A stretch of 64,000 bases of DNA, taken from contig BRXU01000007.1 of assembly GCA_030267565.1 (NCBI GenBank), positions 2,232,001-2,296,000 on the forward strand, given 5' to 3'. Origin of the DNA: Pleodorina starrii (Eukaryota; Chlorophyta; Chlorophyceae; Chlamydomonadales; Volvocaceae). The position numbers were made by a program, and so were the translations under genes. Position 1 is the stretch's first letter; every line of letters starts with the position of its first letter. Positions 46,815-57,965 of this stretch are shown here, piece after piece. The notes under the pieces are model-generated. The model searched no databases. It saw only the letters and a list, made by a program, of their open reading frames with translations, and was not told the DNA's origin.

Positions 46815-47933
46815 TCACTCGGAGGCCGGGAGCGGCGCGAGGCCCATGCACATCGTAACCCGCTGCTTCGCCCCTTCGCTGTCGCGCACGTAGCACCGCT
46901 CAAACACCGAATCCGTGCGCCACCGGCCCAGCTTCTGAACCACCGCGCGCTCGGCGCCGGCGTTCACCGCCTCCGTAGCGCCGCCGCTGCGGAGGCTGTG
47001 AGGGCTGATTTTCTTGGTCACGCCCGCCTCGGCGAACAGGGCCTTCAACGCCTTGCTGTACGTTGAGTACGACATGGGCTGGATGACGTCCGGCAGGTTG
47101 ACGGCGTCGGCCCGGAGGCTGTTGCCGCCCCGCGCGCAATTGCGCAGGAGAGGGCCCACGTCCTCGAGGTCCGAGAGGCAAACCGTGCCGTCCGCGTCCG
47201 TGGACGCCAGCTGCCGGGGCTGCCGGCGATAGCCGCCCACTTGCAGCAGAGTCTCCACGAGCTGGGCCGGGCAGTACTTGCCGCCCACTCGCCCCACCGG
47301 GACCAGTGCTCCTTCGCACCGCTGGTCCGTCTTGCTCTTGAAAAGGAAAAACTCCACCCGATCCGGGTAAAAGCGCAGCAGGTCGTGGTGCACCAGCACC
47401 CGGCACAGGTCGCTGAACCGTAGCATGCCTGCGTAGCTCAGCACGATGCACGTGACGATCATGCGCGTGCGCAGTTTTACCCCTTCCACAATGTGCTTGT
47501 CGACCAGGGCCCTGATGTCGGCAGCCGTCACCGATTCGCGACCCCGGCTCTTGCCGCGCAACGTGCGGTGCGCCGTCTCGCGGACGGCCTGGCACTGTGA
47601 GCCGTCGCACGGCGATTGCTGACCGAAAGCCTGGAACAGAGCCGAAATGGCGGCGCTGGCGCAGTCGACACGCTGCGGTCCCACTTTGTCCCGCACCGCG
47701 TTTTTGTACACGCGAGTTAAGTACATGGCTGCCAGTGTAGGGTTCACCTTCAAAGGGTGCTGTTTGAGGCGCCGAGCGAACTCGATAAACTGTCGCATCT
47801 GCGGCAGATAGGCCTGCCAAGTGCTGTCGGCTTTCGACGACTTGATGCACCCGACCAAGTCGCGACAGAGGGTCTGGACCTCCGGCAACGCAGCCAGCTC
47901 CGGGCCCAATTGGCTCAGCGTGAGGTCCAACAT
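46815..47933 (-). CDS. DIRS copy 2 tyrosine recombinase (372 aa)
   Basis: Translation identical to that of copy 1, with the same Arg172, His312-x-x-Arg315, Trp338 and Tyr348 set and no stop or shift. Confidence 0.92.
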   Translation of the reverse strand: MLDLTLSQLGPELAALPEVQTLCRDLVGCIKSSKADSTWQAYLPQMRQFIEFARRLKQHPLKVNPTLAAMYLTRVYKNAVRDKVGPQRVDCASAAISALFQAFGQQSPCDGSQCQAVRETAHRTLRGKSRGRESVTAADIRALVDKHIVEGVKLRTRMIVTCIVLSYAGMLRFSDLCRVLVHHDLLRFYPDRVEFFLFKSKTDQRCEGALVPVGRVGGKYCPAQLVETLLQVGGYRRQPRQLASTDADGTVCLSDLEDVGPLLRNCARGGNSLRADAVNLPDVIQPMSYSTYSKALKALFAEAGVTKKISPHSLRSGGATEAVNAGAERAVVQKLGRWRTDSVFERCYVRDSEGAKQRVTMCMGLAPLPASE

Positions 47934-47975
47934 GGCGGTATCATCTGCCGGGTTTCAATAGGAGCGAAAAAACCG

Positions 47976-50585
47976 TTACAATTGAGGGACTTCCACAACG
48001 TGACTGCAGTCTTGTGCGAAGTCCAGTAACAGAGCAACCGTTTCCCAGCCCGGAACGAACGCTTTTCGTGCCGACCCTGGCGGGCCTGTGTAAAACAAAT
48101 TCGGAATGCGCGGTAAGCGTGCGCAGGCCCATACAAACGGTTTGAAAGCGTAATCGTTCTCGACTAGCATATGCCACCACGGTGCCCCCGGCCAAAAAGG
48201 GGCAACTAGCGCCACACGCGTGCGGCATGCCTTTGCATGCGCAAGCACACGGCCCATCACGGCGAACGGGGGGTTGCACCACGAGGTACGAGGCCATTCG
48301 TGGGCAAATGCATTGACCCCCGCGCAGGTTGGAGTTGCGAACCACGAAAAATACGAAGGGATTTGGTGGTTGGTGGCCGAGGCAAACAAATCGACTGCGA
48401 ACGGGCCCCAGGTTCGGGCCAAATCCGCAAAAACCTGACGGTTTAGCATCCAGTCACAAAACTCCTCGCCTTTGGATAACGCATCGGCCAATTTATTCCA
48501 TTCTCTCGGGATCCAGGTGGTAACCAAGTTGATCTTATGCTCGATGCAGTACCACAAAATATCGTAACAGGCGCCTTGTAACGCGGCAACCGTGGAGCCG
48601 CCTTTTCTGACCACGGCATCTGCAACACTACTGTCCGTGTGGACCAGAACCCTCTGGCCCATCAGCAGACCCTCCCGGTTTACGCTCTTTAGCACGTTAA
48701 ACATTGCTTTCAACTCGAGAAGGGGAACAGAATCGCCCTCGTCGCCAATATCCCATCTTCCGGACGCCTCAATGCGCTTTCCTTCATAGGAAGTCCAACC
48801 GCCCCAACCCCCGAAAGACCAGGTGCCCGGGCCACCGGCATCTGTGAACATCTTGACCGTGTGGAAATATGAAGGTTGCCACAGCGGTCGGCGTCCATCA
48901 AACACCAGGAACGACTGTTTCCAAAACTCGAGCTCTCCCATAGCCGCCGCCGTCAAAGCACCCCGGGCATTGTAATTGAACCCGTGGGCTGCAAGCTGAG
49001 CATTTTGCCAGATGACCAGTTGACGGGTCATTAAGACAGACAACTCCCCAAACGAAAAACTCATCGACATTATTTGTCCTGTTAGGGACGAGACCGCCCG
49101 GATTTGACAGTTTCCATGACATTGGAGTACGGCGGCAACTTCCGTCAGGAGTCGCTCACGCTTCGCTTGAGGTACTGTGAGCGTGCCGTCGACCGTGTTT
49201 ACCATCGTCCCCAAATATTTGACGCACTGGCTCGGTCCCAAATTGCACTTGCCCATATTAACGACAAAACCCGCGCGCTCGAAGTCCCCCAGGACACGTT
49301 CGCGCTTTTCGACAAGAACTGCTTGGTCACCGTCAGCGTGGATACTGTCGTCAATATAGCCAGATACCCTGTGACCCATTGAGCGCCAGAAACCGAGCAA
49401 TTCACGCGTTACCTTGGTAAATACCCAACAAGCCGGGGCTAGGCCAAACGGTAGTTCGGTGAAAACGTAGAACTGATTCCCCCACTGAAAACCAAGGTAA
49501 GTCCAATAGTTTGAGTCAATATCGACATGATGGTAACCGCTTTTCAGATCGACGGTGAACAGATAATCGTTTGGGTGCAGCACTGACGACAGCTTACCCA
49601 CAGTTTCATATTTGAAACCCGGGGTCACCACATGCTCGTTAACATATCGAGCATCAAGAATTAAACGTAGTTTATCCGAGCCCGGCTTTGGGACCACCCC
49701 TAGCGGTAAGACGCAGTGCGGCTTCTCGGACACTGGCATCACAGTGCCGGTGGCCACCAGCTCCGCCACCGCGTTCGTAACGAAAGCATGATGCTGATTA
49801 GCTGAAGAATGATTCTTCAGCCAACATGCCGCCGGAATAATACCCCCCACGAAAAGCAGCGGGAAACCGTAAAGGATCCAGCGCAGCACCAACCGAGAGC
49901 GGCAGAAAGACTGCCAAAAAGCCGCGTTCTTCTTGAGACGACCCCGCATCTCAGTTGGCTTAGCTGTGGATTGCGAGCCCGCGTCCGCTTCAAACTCCCA
50001 ACTCTCGCCCGGCAAATCATCCACACCTTCCGAGAAAATCACGTCCGCCTTCTGCGCCATCCTCGGCTCGATCTGAGAGGTCCCTTTCGTGACTTGTGCG
50101 CCACCAGGAGGTGGAGGCGGCGGAGGTTTGGGCGGGTCGCCACCAAAAACGGCCGTCCCTTGATCATTGAGCGCAAAACGCTGCTGCAACGACAAGCGTT
50201 GAGCCTCTTAAAAGGATGATCCCGACAGAAACCTGATGAACCTATCACTTACCTCAGTGCTGTTCTCCTGCTCCGGGACGTTTGATGGGAAAATGAAGGC
50301 CTCCGTGTTCTTTGCTACCCTCGAGGCTACCGATGGAACGGTTTGTTCATAAGGCTTTTTCTTCTGAGCAGGGCGGAGAGTATTGCCCTGACTAGCGCCA
50401 TTAGGTGCTGAAGTTGCACCCGCTGGTGTTAAGAAAAATGGGCCAGGCAAACTGATCTTCTTCATTGTTGTGAAAACAATGGAAGCAAGAAGTACAGTGG
50501 CATCGAGCCAAGAGCCATAAGACTCAAACAAGGGTAGTTCGGAGGTTACATTCCGTACCAAAAGACCGCGGTTGCCGACCGACAT
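47976..50585 (-). CDS. DIRS copy 2 pol: RT, RNase H, DAM-like methyltransferase, with intron
   Basis: Exons 50585-50253 and 50183-47976 on the minus strand with the same 69-bp GT-AG intron (50252-50184). The translation is identical to copy 1, including YIDD and WCNPPF, so both copies could supply enzyme. Confidence 0.85.
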
Positions 50586-51041
50586 CTCGTTGTCATATCA
50601 ACGCCTGAGCCAATCCCAATTTGGCCCGCAAACAAAAAACGCATCGCAGTAGCCAGGCAAAGTTCCCACTGTCGCGTCGTCCCACAAGGAATTCGGATAT
50701 GATAACTCAGCGGGTAATTAGCCCACGAAACCCGCTCGCAGCAGGTGCCGGGCAGCAGTCCCGGAAAATACGTCTCGCTCGGGTAATCAGCCCGGCAAAC
50801 CCATGGAGGGCATAAAGACAACCCATCATCACGCCTTGCTCGGGTAATCAGCCCGCCAACCCCAAATGGGGCATAACAGATCAAACATGCGGCTCACAGC
50901 CCGCAAGCCCGCACGCAGCAGGCGCCAGGCAGAAGTCCCAGCCATCACGTCTTGCTCGGGTAATCAGCCCGACACCCATATAGGGCGTAAGAGACAACCC
51001 ATCCTGACTCAACCCTGCACCGTTCGGTATACCCTGAGCTC

Positions 51042-51800
51042 TTAGCGCGGCGGGCCCTGCTGGTTGAACTGGGGCTTTCCCGGGCCGTTGTACGGGTTGT
51101 AGCGCTGGCCCCCGTTGTTCTGGTTACCCCGGTTGTTCTGGTAACCACCGCCCCCACGGTTGCCCGCGCCGCCCGAACCGCCCGCGCCGCCCGAGCCGCT
51201 CGCGCCCCCCGCGCCCTTGCTGATCGCATACGGCGAGGAGCCCTTGCGAGCAGTCACCTCTTTCAGCGTGGCCTTCCAGTCCGCCTCCTTGATGTCGTAC
51301 AGCCGGCTCTTTCCGGAGTCAGTGTCCTCGTCGGGGTCAGCCACGCGCGACTGCAGCTGCCTGTAGTGCGTCTCGACTACGTCGTACTGGTGCTGGTTGC
51401 ACCGGCAAGCCGCCTCCATCGCCGCCTTCATCGCCTCGAGCGAGCGCTGGTTGAACTTGAGCTCCTCGATGGCGCTGGCGATGTCGGAGTGGAACTCCTT
51501 CATCCCTTCCAGCAGGCTCAAGGACGCCGTGACGGACTTGTATTGATCTTTGCAAAGGTCGAACAAAAACTGGATCATTGCCGGAGCCTTGTGAAAGTTC
51601 TTCAAGGATCCGAAAACATGGTTCTGATGAGCGGAGGTCCTGATGAACTCCGCCCGAAGCTTGTTGTAAGCCTCCTTAAGGCTGTTGATCTGCGCCTGAT
51701 CAGTCGGCGGCTGCTCCACGGCCGCAGGCGCCGGCGGCAGATTAGGCGCCGGGAGGTTCGCCCCGCCAGCTGCCCCGCCAACGGCAGCAGCCGCGGCCGC

Positions 51801-51838
<38 letters not shown>

Positions 51839-51845
51839 CAGCCAT
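51042..51845 (-). CDS. DIRS copy 2 ORF1, gag-like protein (267 aa)
   Basis: As in copy 1 but with two more alanines in the N-terminal Ala run, from triplet slippage. The Gly/Asn/Arg-rich C-terminus is unchanged. Confidence 0.7.
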
Positions 51846-52714
51846 TACAAAAAAGCTTGCTCACTAAGAGCCAAACGACGAAAGGTTGCGAGTAAGAAGA
51901 GAAAATCACCGTAAACTGCCCTGGCAGACGGGCAGCAATACTCGTTATATCTAGCTACAATAGGCAGATAAAGAAGGTGGAACCTGTTCCACCGAGAACA
52001 GCCCGAAGGGCAAAGTACGACAAATAACTAATATAACTACTTCGACCCAAGAACCTGTCTTTTTCAACGCTTCGCTGTGCTCCGCTCTGAAAAAGCCAAG
52101 CAATCTGATGGGCACGCTGACTGTCGGAAGGCCTCAGGAAGTAGGCAGAAGACGGCGGCGGAAGCGACGAGTGTCGAGCAGCAGAGGCGGCATTGAGGCG
52201 TCCCCCAGCGCCACGGCTGCCGTTGATGAGCCGCGAGGCGACCGTGCTGTTTGGCTAGGTCCAGAGTCCACATTGGCAAAGCTCAGACGGACTAGTTACA
52301 GGATGAGCAGCAGAGCCGGCCGGCGGCCGAGGTCCATGCATGGCGCCAAAACTACATTCTAACGCACTACAAACAACGCCCGAGAGCCTAGGGCTCTACG
52401 GGGTAGGGTAACCCCTGCATAGCTGCAAGCAGACAATGCCTCAAGCTGACGCTAACAGCGCCCTCTCGGACTGATACAGGGCCAGCTCATAAGGCCCCTC
52501 CGACACAACACAGGCGGCGTCCCTAGAGCCGCCCTTTCGAAGCTCCGACGTATTCGTCGTAAAGCCACATCCAGGATGCTCACAAAGACAATAAATACGG
52601 CTTTTGCAGCAATAACGGTTTGCGCTTGCACTTAGTCGCCAACCGCCTCGCTAACGGATTCAACTGACATTGCCCGACGCCAGTTTCTCAGTGACGCTGA
52701 TTTACCCTGACAGC

Positions 52715-53258
52715 TGTCAGGGTAAACGGCCGTCGGTGGGACGGTTCGGCCACGTAGGCGCCTCACTCCCCTCCGACACAACACAGGCGGCGTCCCTAGA
52801 GCCGCCCTTTCGAAGCTCCGACGTATTCGTCGTAAAGCCACATCCAGGATGCTCACAAAGACAATAAATACGGCTTTCGCAGCAATAACGGTTTGCGCTT
52901 GCACTTAGTCGCCAACCGCCTCGCTAACGGATTCAACTGACATTGCCCGACGCCAGTTTCTCAGTGACGCTGATTTACCCTGACAGCTGTCAGGGTAAAC
53001 GGCCGTCGGTGGGACGGTTCGGCCACGTAGGCGCCTCACTCCCCTCCGACACAACACAGGCGGCGTCCCTAGAGCCGCCCTTTCGAAGCTCCGACGTATT
53101 CGTCGTAAAGCCACATCCAGGATGCTCACAAAGACAATAAATACGGCTTTCGCAGCAATAACGGTTTGCGCTTGCACTTAGTCGCCAACCGCCTCGCTAA
53201 CGGATTCAACTGACATTGCCCGACGCCAGTTTCTCAGTGACGCTGATTTACCCTGACA
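52715..53258 (-). mobile_element. Two 271-bp MITE-like derivatives in tandem, right arm
   Basis: Units 52715-52985 and 52988-53258, inverted relative to the left-arm copy, same H/K deletion join, separated by the constant GC. The left arm has one such unit, so copy number has changed since duplication. Confidence 0.85.
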
Positions 53259-53260
53259 GC

Positions 53261-54251
53261 TGTCAGGGTAAACGGCCGTCGGTTGGACGGTTCGGCCACG
53301 TAGGCGCCTCACTCCCCCCCCAGACCGAAGCTTGCTAGCAAAGCGGGCTAGGGATGAACGAACGAAGGCGCCGAGCCGTGCAACGGGGTACAACTGAAGA
53401 CACGCATGCTATGCCTTATGCGGCACGAAAACCTACGGACCGAACGGAGCCAGCGACTGCACTGTACGGCACACGGCGCGCACCGTCCCTCCAAGCACGA
53501 CAGGCGGGAAAAGCCCCGGCAATAAAGCATGTCGGGCTGAAGCGCGCCGACAGCAAGCAAAGGAGTCGCGATCTGGCTACCGGCACGGGTATGTCAACGG
53601 CTTAGTCTCGGGCAGCCAACCCATTCCCCCAAGCCGTGCGCGCCCATTAGTCGCTCTTTAGTGGCGCGGGCTTTGCTACGGCATTTAATGTGATTTGATT
53701 GAACGCCGGGCTTTGCTGCGGCATTTAATGTGATTTGATTTAAGCAGTGGCGCACAGGGGAGGCCGTGGAGGACGGACGATGTCGTCGATCGTCGCCCGC
53801 TGGGCGCCTCGCTCCCCAACCACGGTGACGTCCATGACACGGCTAAACGGAAGGAGCATCTGATGGGCACGCTGACTGTCGGAAGGTCTCAGGAAGTAGG
53901 CAGAAGACGGCGGCGGAAGCGACGAGTGTCGAGCAGCAGAGGCGGCATTGAGGCGTCCCCCAGCGCCACGGCTGCCGTTGATGAGCCGCGAGGCGACCGT
54001 GCTGTTTGGCTAGGTCCAGAGTCCACATTGGCAAAGCTCAGACGGACTAGTTACAGGATGAGCAGCAGAGCCGGCCGGAGGCCGAGGTCCATGGCGCCAA
54101 AACTACATTCTACCACACTACAAACAACGCCCGAGAGCCTAGGGCTCTACGGGGTAGGGTAACCCCTGCATAGCTGCAAGCAGACAATGCCTCAAGGTGA
54201 CGCTAACAGCGCCCTCGCGGACTGATACAGGGCCGGCCGTTTACCCTGACA
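53261..54251. mobile_element. Unit 8: rearranged terminal unit with two K-type ends
   Basis: Begins with inverted K (53261-about 53640), then a short part of L up to GATTTGATTT at 53742, jumps to the palindrome-axis sequence AAGCAGTGGCGC (53743) and runs through inverted H to about 54230. There it joins a K-type TIR (GGCCG then TTTACCCTGACA, 54240-54251). The join within H marks the second breakpoint of the inversion. Confidence 0.75.
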
Positions 54252-54255
54252 TCCA
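54252..54255 (+). repeat. Right target-site duplication TCCA
   Basis: TCCA immediately follows the right TIR and matches 32576-32579. The FAS1-2 start codon is 46 bp beyond the element end. Confidence 0.65.
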
Positions 54256-54297
54256 GACGCTCCCCGCCGAGAGTCACGAGCGCGGCAAACAAGCCAC

Positions 54298-57236
54298 ATG
54301 ACGGGAAAGCTGCTCATGGTCTGCTCTCGTCGTCTAGGCGTGCCGCTGCTGCTGCTGCCGCTGCTGCTCGCCGCAGGTCGGTATCAACGAGCGAGTCCAA
54401 GTGCGTGTGGTGTATGTGACTGGGTCAGTAGTGCCTTGCGAGCTGGATGTAATATAAGCTGCACCGATACTTGCTCTTGTTTGTATGCATGGCTGGGCGG
54501 CCCAAGCTGCCATGCTGTGCGCTCAAATGGACAGCAGGCTGCGAGAGCTGTCTGATGGGATGACGTCATCCTGCCATGCTTGTCCGGCGGTCCCTGTTGA
54601 CCAGCAGACCTGCGCTGCCCGGATGGTTTCCTGCCGGTTTGCTGCTCCCTTCCTCTTAAATGTATGCCGCGCGCGTTCTGCTGCTGCTCGCAGTCGCGGG
54701 GATGGCCCGGGTCGCCCGGCCACACCCCGCCAGCGGCCGGCTGCTGTTGGACGAGACCATGCCACAAGCTCCTGCTGCCGCCAGCAGCAACGCCTCGGCG
54801 CCCAACGCTACCCTAGCTGCCCCAGAGCCCGCCCTACATATAATTGTGAGTGGGTGGACGCAGTGCATGGATCGTGGTCACTGGTAGATAGGTGATGTGC
54901 TGGCGTCCAGGTACTGTTGCGGTGCTGCGTGTACATACGTTGGCCTAATTGCTGTGGCCCCATCTCTAAACCTGTGCGTGGCTCACCTTGTTCCTCCGTC
55001 CCTGTATCCCCCGTACATGCGTCCTTGGGCTCCCTTTCTGGTCTACACCACCGTACAATTGTGCAATTGTACAACAGTATGACCTCAGCATCGAGTACTT
55101 TGATCTCCCGCGTATGCAAGATCTCATTCGGAACTTCTCGGAGGTCACCATCCTGATGCCCATTGACAAGTGCGTGCGTGAGCTTGCTGGGGATGGAGGG
55201 GATAAACTAACGTTTGAATGAACACGTCCTAAGGGATCGACCTGTATGTACGGCATCAATGCGGTGAAAGCCATGGTCTGCATGCCATGCGCGCGGACAC
55301 CACGCACGCTACGTGCGTAGTTAAGAGCAGCGCGAGTGCGATCTTACTCTGGTTCGTCAGTTATTATTGTGCGCATGATATATAAAAGCACGCAGCCGAA
55401 GCTCGCTCGGTGCGTGCACCGCAGCGCCTGGTGGAGCGCGGTGTACACCCTCCAGACACATATTCCCGACCAAGATTTGAGTGTAGATCCTTTTATGTTC
55501 AACATCAGCCAGCTGCACATATTGCCAGGTAGGTAGCTATCATACGTAGGCGTGCGTGCATGTGTGAGCGTGTTACGTTGGCTGGTACGTATGAATGAGT
55601 TGCGCCCGCCGGCTACGTTAGTTAGTTGCACGCACGCACGACGACGGGGCGGGTCGTGCCCCGTCGCACGCCCCGTGGGTGTGCAACCCGCCGGGGGCGA
55701 CCCGCCACGCAAGGGTGCGTGGCTGGAATTAGCGACACGTTGTGATGCTTGAGGTTCGCTCGGACTTGGTCGATGGGGAGGTGAGCACTTCACTTCTTGT
55801 TTTTGGGAATGTCCGCGCCTCTATCTCATCGGAAGCAAATGCTGGATGGGTGCGTGGATGGGTGTGCCCTGTGCCAGCCAGCAGTATCAGGGTAGGACCA
55901 GCAGCAGACAGCAGTGAGTACCAGACTACCAGATAGCGGTTTGCTTACGCGCGCTGCTGTGTCATACGATTGGCCAGCAGCCTGGATCGATGGGGTTTCG
56001 ATTGCACGTGATATCCTTCCATCCGCTGGGCGGCCGCCGATCGATCGATCGGTGTCCCCATCCGGAACAGCTAGCTTACAGGTGTTCTTTCATACATTAT
56101 CACCCCGCCCGATCTATCTACATGCCCCCTTAAAACACCTCTGTAGCACCACGTACGTAAACCCCTGCCATGCATCGATCCCATCTTGCTGCCTCAACCT
56201 ACATGCATATATATCGGCAGACGTGAGGATCCGAACCCGCGAGCTGACGGTCGGAAAGGCGGTGACCGCGCGGTCTCTTATCTGGGCTACGAAGTCCAGT
56301 TCCTGAAGACAGAGTGGGTGGCGAGCAGGGCGCGCGGGGCGGGGGATGACCGAGTAATGAGCGCAACCATCCATCCTAGTTCGTGTTCGTTCGTTCCAAC
56401 TGGTGCTGCGCGCCACTACTGAACGATCGAAGCGCACGGAACGAATGCGCAAGCAACTTACTTTGATAGGGAAGTACTTATCTAATGAAGTCGCCGTAAG
56501 CTTTATGCTAACCTTTTTCGGACGATGTGGCTCGCTCGGTGCGTTCGGCCTTGGTGCATGCGCCCGATCGTGCGTTCGTCACAAAGAGCGAGCGACGCAC
56601 AGATCATCAGCTCCCTGCCCGCGACGGACCACCGTTACCCACGGGTCATTTTCATGCCCGTCTACACTTTTTGATCAATGATCAACGTTCCTTCTTTACC
56701 CTCTTCCCTGTGTTGCCGTTCGCTGTGGTGGCCGCAGTGACACACACGTCCAGGTCAGCGTGGTCGGAGTTGAGGGCACCACCGCCTACGTCCTCAAACC
56801 AGACATGCGCTACACGACCGAGGCGAGTAGTGCACATACACGCGCTCGAACTGGTCAAATTGCGCTATTCATGCTGGACAAAGGACAGCCTGTAGGCAGC
56901 AGCAGGCATGTGTTTGCTACCTACTTTCACTTCGTTTGGTGAGGCTGATGGAGACGGGCGACCGCTAGGGGTATGTATGCCCGGCGGTGCCCGGCCCGGC
57001 ACGGACCGTCGCTTCGTTCGTTCCGAAAGCCCGCTAACTTTGTGGTTTTGCGTGCAATCCATCAATGCTGCGTCGGTGGTCCGCAGGGCAGTGTCGATAT
57101 GGTCATCAACCGCGCCCTGACACCTCCACGTGAAGTGATGCTGAGCTGGCTCACCCCGCACGTGGGGGCGGAGGTGGCCGAGGAAATAATTTCCGAGCTG
57201 TGGATCACCGCTCCCGAAAAGCCCATGACCAACTAG
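54298..57236 (+). CDS. Fasciclin-domain (FAS1) protein, copy 2 (7 exons), frameshifted in exon 4
   Basis: Exons 54298-54376, 54694-54845, 55078-55169, 55425-55528, 56221-56313, 56738-56822, 57087-57236 (the fifth exon counting both signal exons is the shifted one; it is exon 4 of the paralog alignment starting at 54694). A signal peptide (RLGVPLLLLPLLLAAVAG) is split by a phase-1 intron as in copies 1 and 3. FAS1 landmarks: TILMPIDNAWW, LHILPG and DMVINRAL. Exon 56221-56313 is 93 nt where copy 3 has 91. Frames align on either side only if a CG pair in the CGCGCG at 56267-56272 is surplus, so as written a stop (TGA) follows within the exon. The intron after 56822 has a GC donor. The mobile element ends 46 bp upstream of the ATG, so its own promoter is probably displaced. 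ATG 54660 is an alternative start. Candidate TGTAA at 57541-57545. Confidence 0.7.
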
Positions 57237-57965
57237 CACCGGATTCAGATGAATAGATAAGCAGCGCACTCGAGGCTTATAAATGTACACACATATATAG
57301 GCCTTTGATGCGGTGCACGAGCCAGCAGCGTACGCTTCGTTGCAGGAAAAACGGGGCGGTCGTATCGGCACGCACGCTATCGGCACAGAGGGACTGCTGT
57401 ATATATGTTCAATATTGCGTACGTGCGGGTTTGCCCGCCCCGGTGTACGTGTTGGTGCGACAGCAAGCCGGGCGGCGATGTATATATGAATGTACGTATA
57501 TATGTAGCTGCCGTGTCCTGGGCTGGCGACGGTGCCTCGTTGTAAAATGGTAACGCTTCAAAGGTGGGCCGCGGACGGTTGGGTTCCAAGCGCGGCTCGT
57601 GGGTCACATGTATAGCGTCCGATGACGACGAAGCATCGGGCCTGCGGCGGCGATGCGCGCGGCCTCGCTGGACGACGACCGCACAACGATAGATCACGTA
57701 CGGCTTTGGGCGATAGTAGTAGGAATGGGGCACCAGCAACGGATGGAGTGCAGCCCTGCCCCATGTCAGTTTATGTTCATTGCATGCTGCTTCTCACTTG
57801 CGAGCGAGGGCCTGTTCGTTGTACCGACCTGCCGCAATCAAGCCCAGCCCACAAACAACAACGCATACCTGTCTTTGGGTCGTCCGCGAACGAGCTTCCA
57901 AGACGGTTACCGTCTAGCTAGAGTTACGTATGCTACACTGCAAGCGTGGAAGAGCTGCAACAATA
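57237..57965. other. Intergenic between FAS1-2 and FAS1-3
   Basis: Contains the FAS1-2 3' UTR with TGTAA at 57541-57545, about 305 nt after its stop, and the promoter of FAS1-3. Several short TATATA stretches (57290-57300, 57480-57505) are seen. No gene found. Confidence 0.5.

Larger units (their letters stand above)
45912..52102 (-). mobile_element. DIRS/PAT (kangaroo-type) retrotransposon, copy 2, apparently intact
   Basis: 6191 bp, the reverse complement of copy 1. The length difference is accounted for by two extra Ala codons in the gag-like frame (+6) and one missing T in A1 (-1). Split repeats: A1 52102-51901, B1 46783-46625, A2 46624-46423, B2 46070-45912. It sits at the same position of its host unit (CCCATCAGAT / GCTCCTTCCG on the minus strand) as copy 1, so it was copied with its host, not inserted independently. 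Confidence 0.92.
43894..52712 (-). mobile_element. Unit 5: inverted TIR element carrying the TRIM-like element and DIRS copy 2
   Basis: Read on the plus strand: K (43894-44254), TRIM-like element (44255-44575), L (about 44581-45780), M (to 45911), DIRS copy 2 (45912-52102), H (52103-52712). It is the inverted, more complete counterpart of unit 3, sharing both insertion sites and the diagnostic H variants. Confidence 0.8.
32580..54251. mobile_element. 21.7-kb composite TIR element: eight concatenated units with nested retrotransposons
   Basis: Outer ends are TGTCAGGGTAAA at 32580 and its complement ending at 54251. The same 12-mer pair recurs inside as seven identical junctions (TIR end, GC, TIR start) at 34853-34878, 35126-35151, 42436-42461, 43880-43905, 52701-52726, 52974-52999 and 53247-53272. 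They define units 32580-34864, 34867-35137, 35140-42447, 42450-43891, 43894-52712, 52715-52985, 52988-53258 and 53261-54251. A unit has a distinct left end (H: TIR then TCAGCG) and right end (K: CGGCCG then TIR). End order is HK, HK, HK, HH, then KH three times, then KK: head-to-tail units with the middle part inverted. Apart from the nested DIRS copies I find no transposase, so the basic unit looks like a non-autonomous DNA transposon. Superfamily not assigned. Confidence 0.85.

Noticed and set aside
35140..52712. Independent insertion of two DIRS copies at a preferred target
   Set aside because: Shared TRIM site and shared private variants in the host unit make duplication simpler.
55381..55387. 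TATAAAA box
   Set aside because: Lies inside a FAS1-2 intron just before an exon; no gene starts there.
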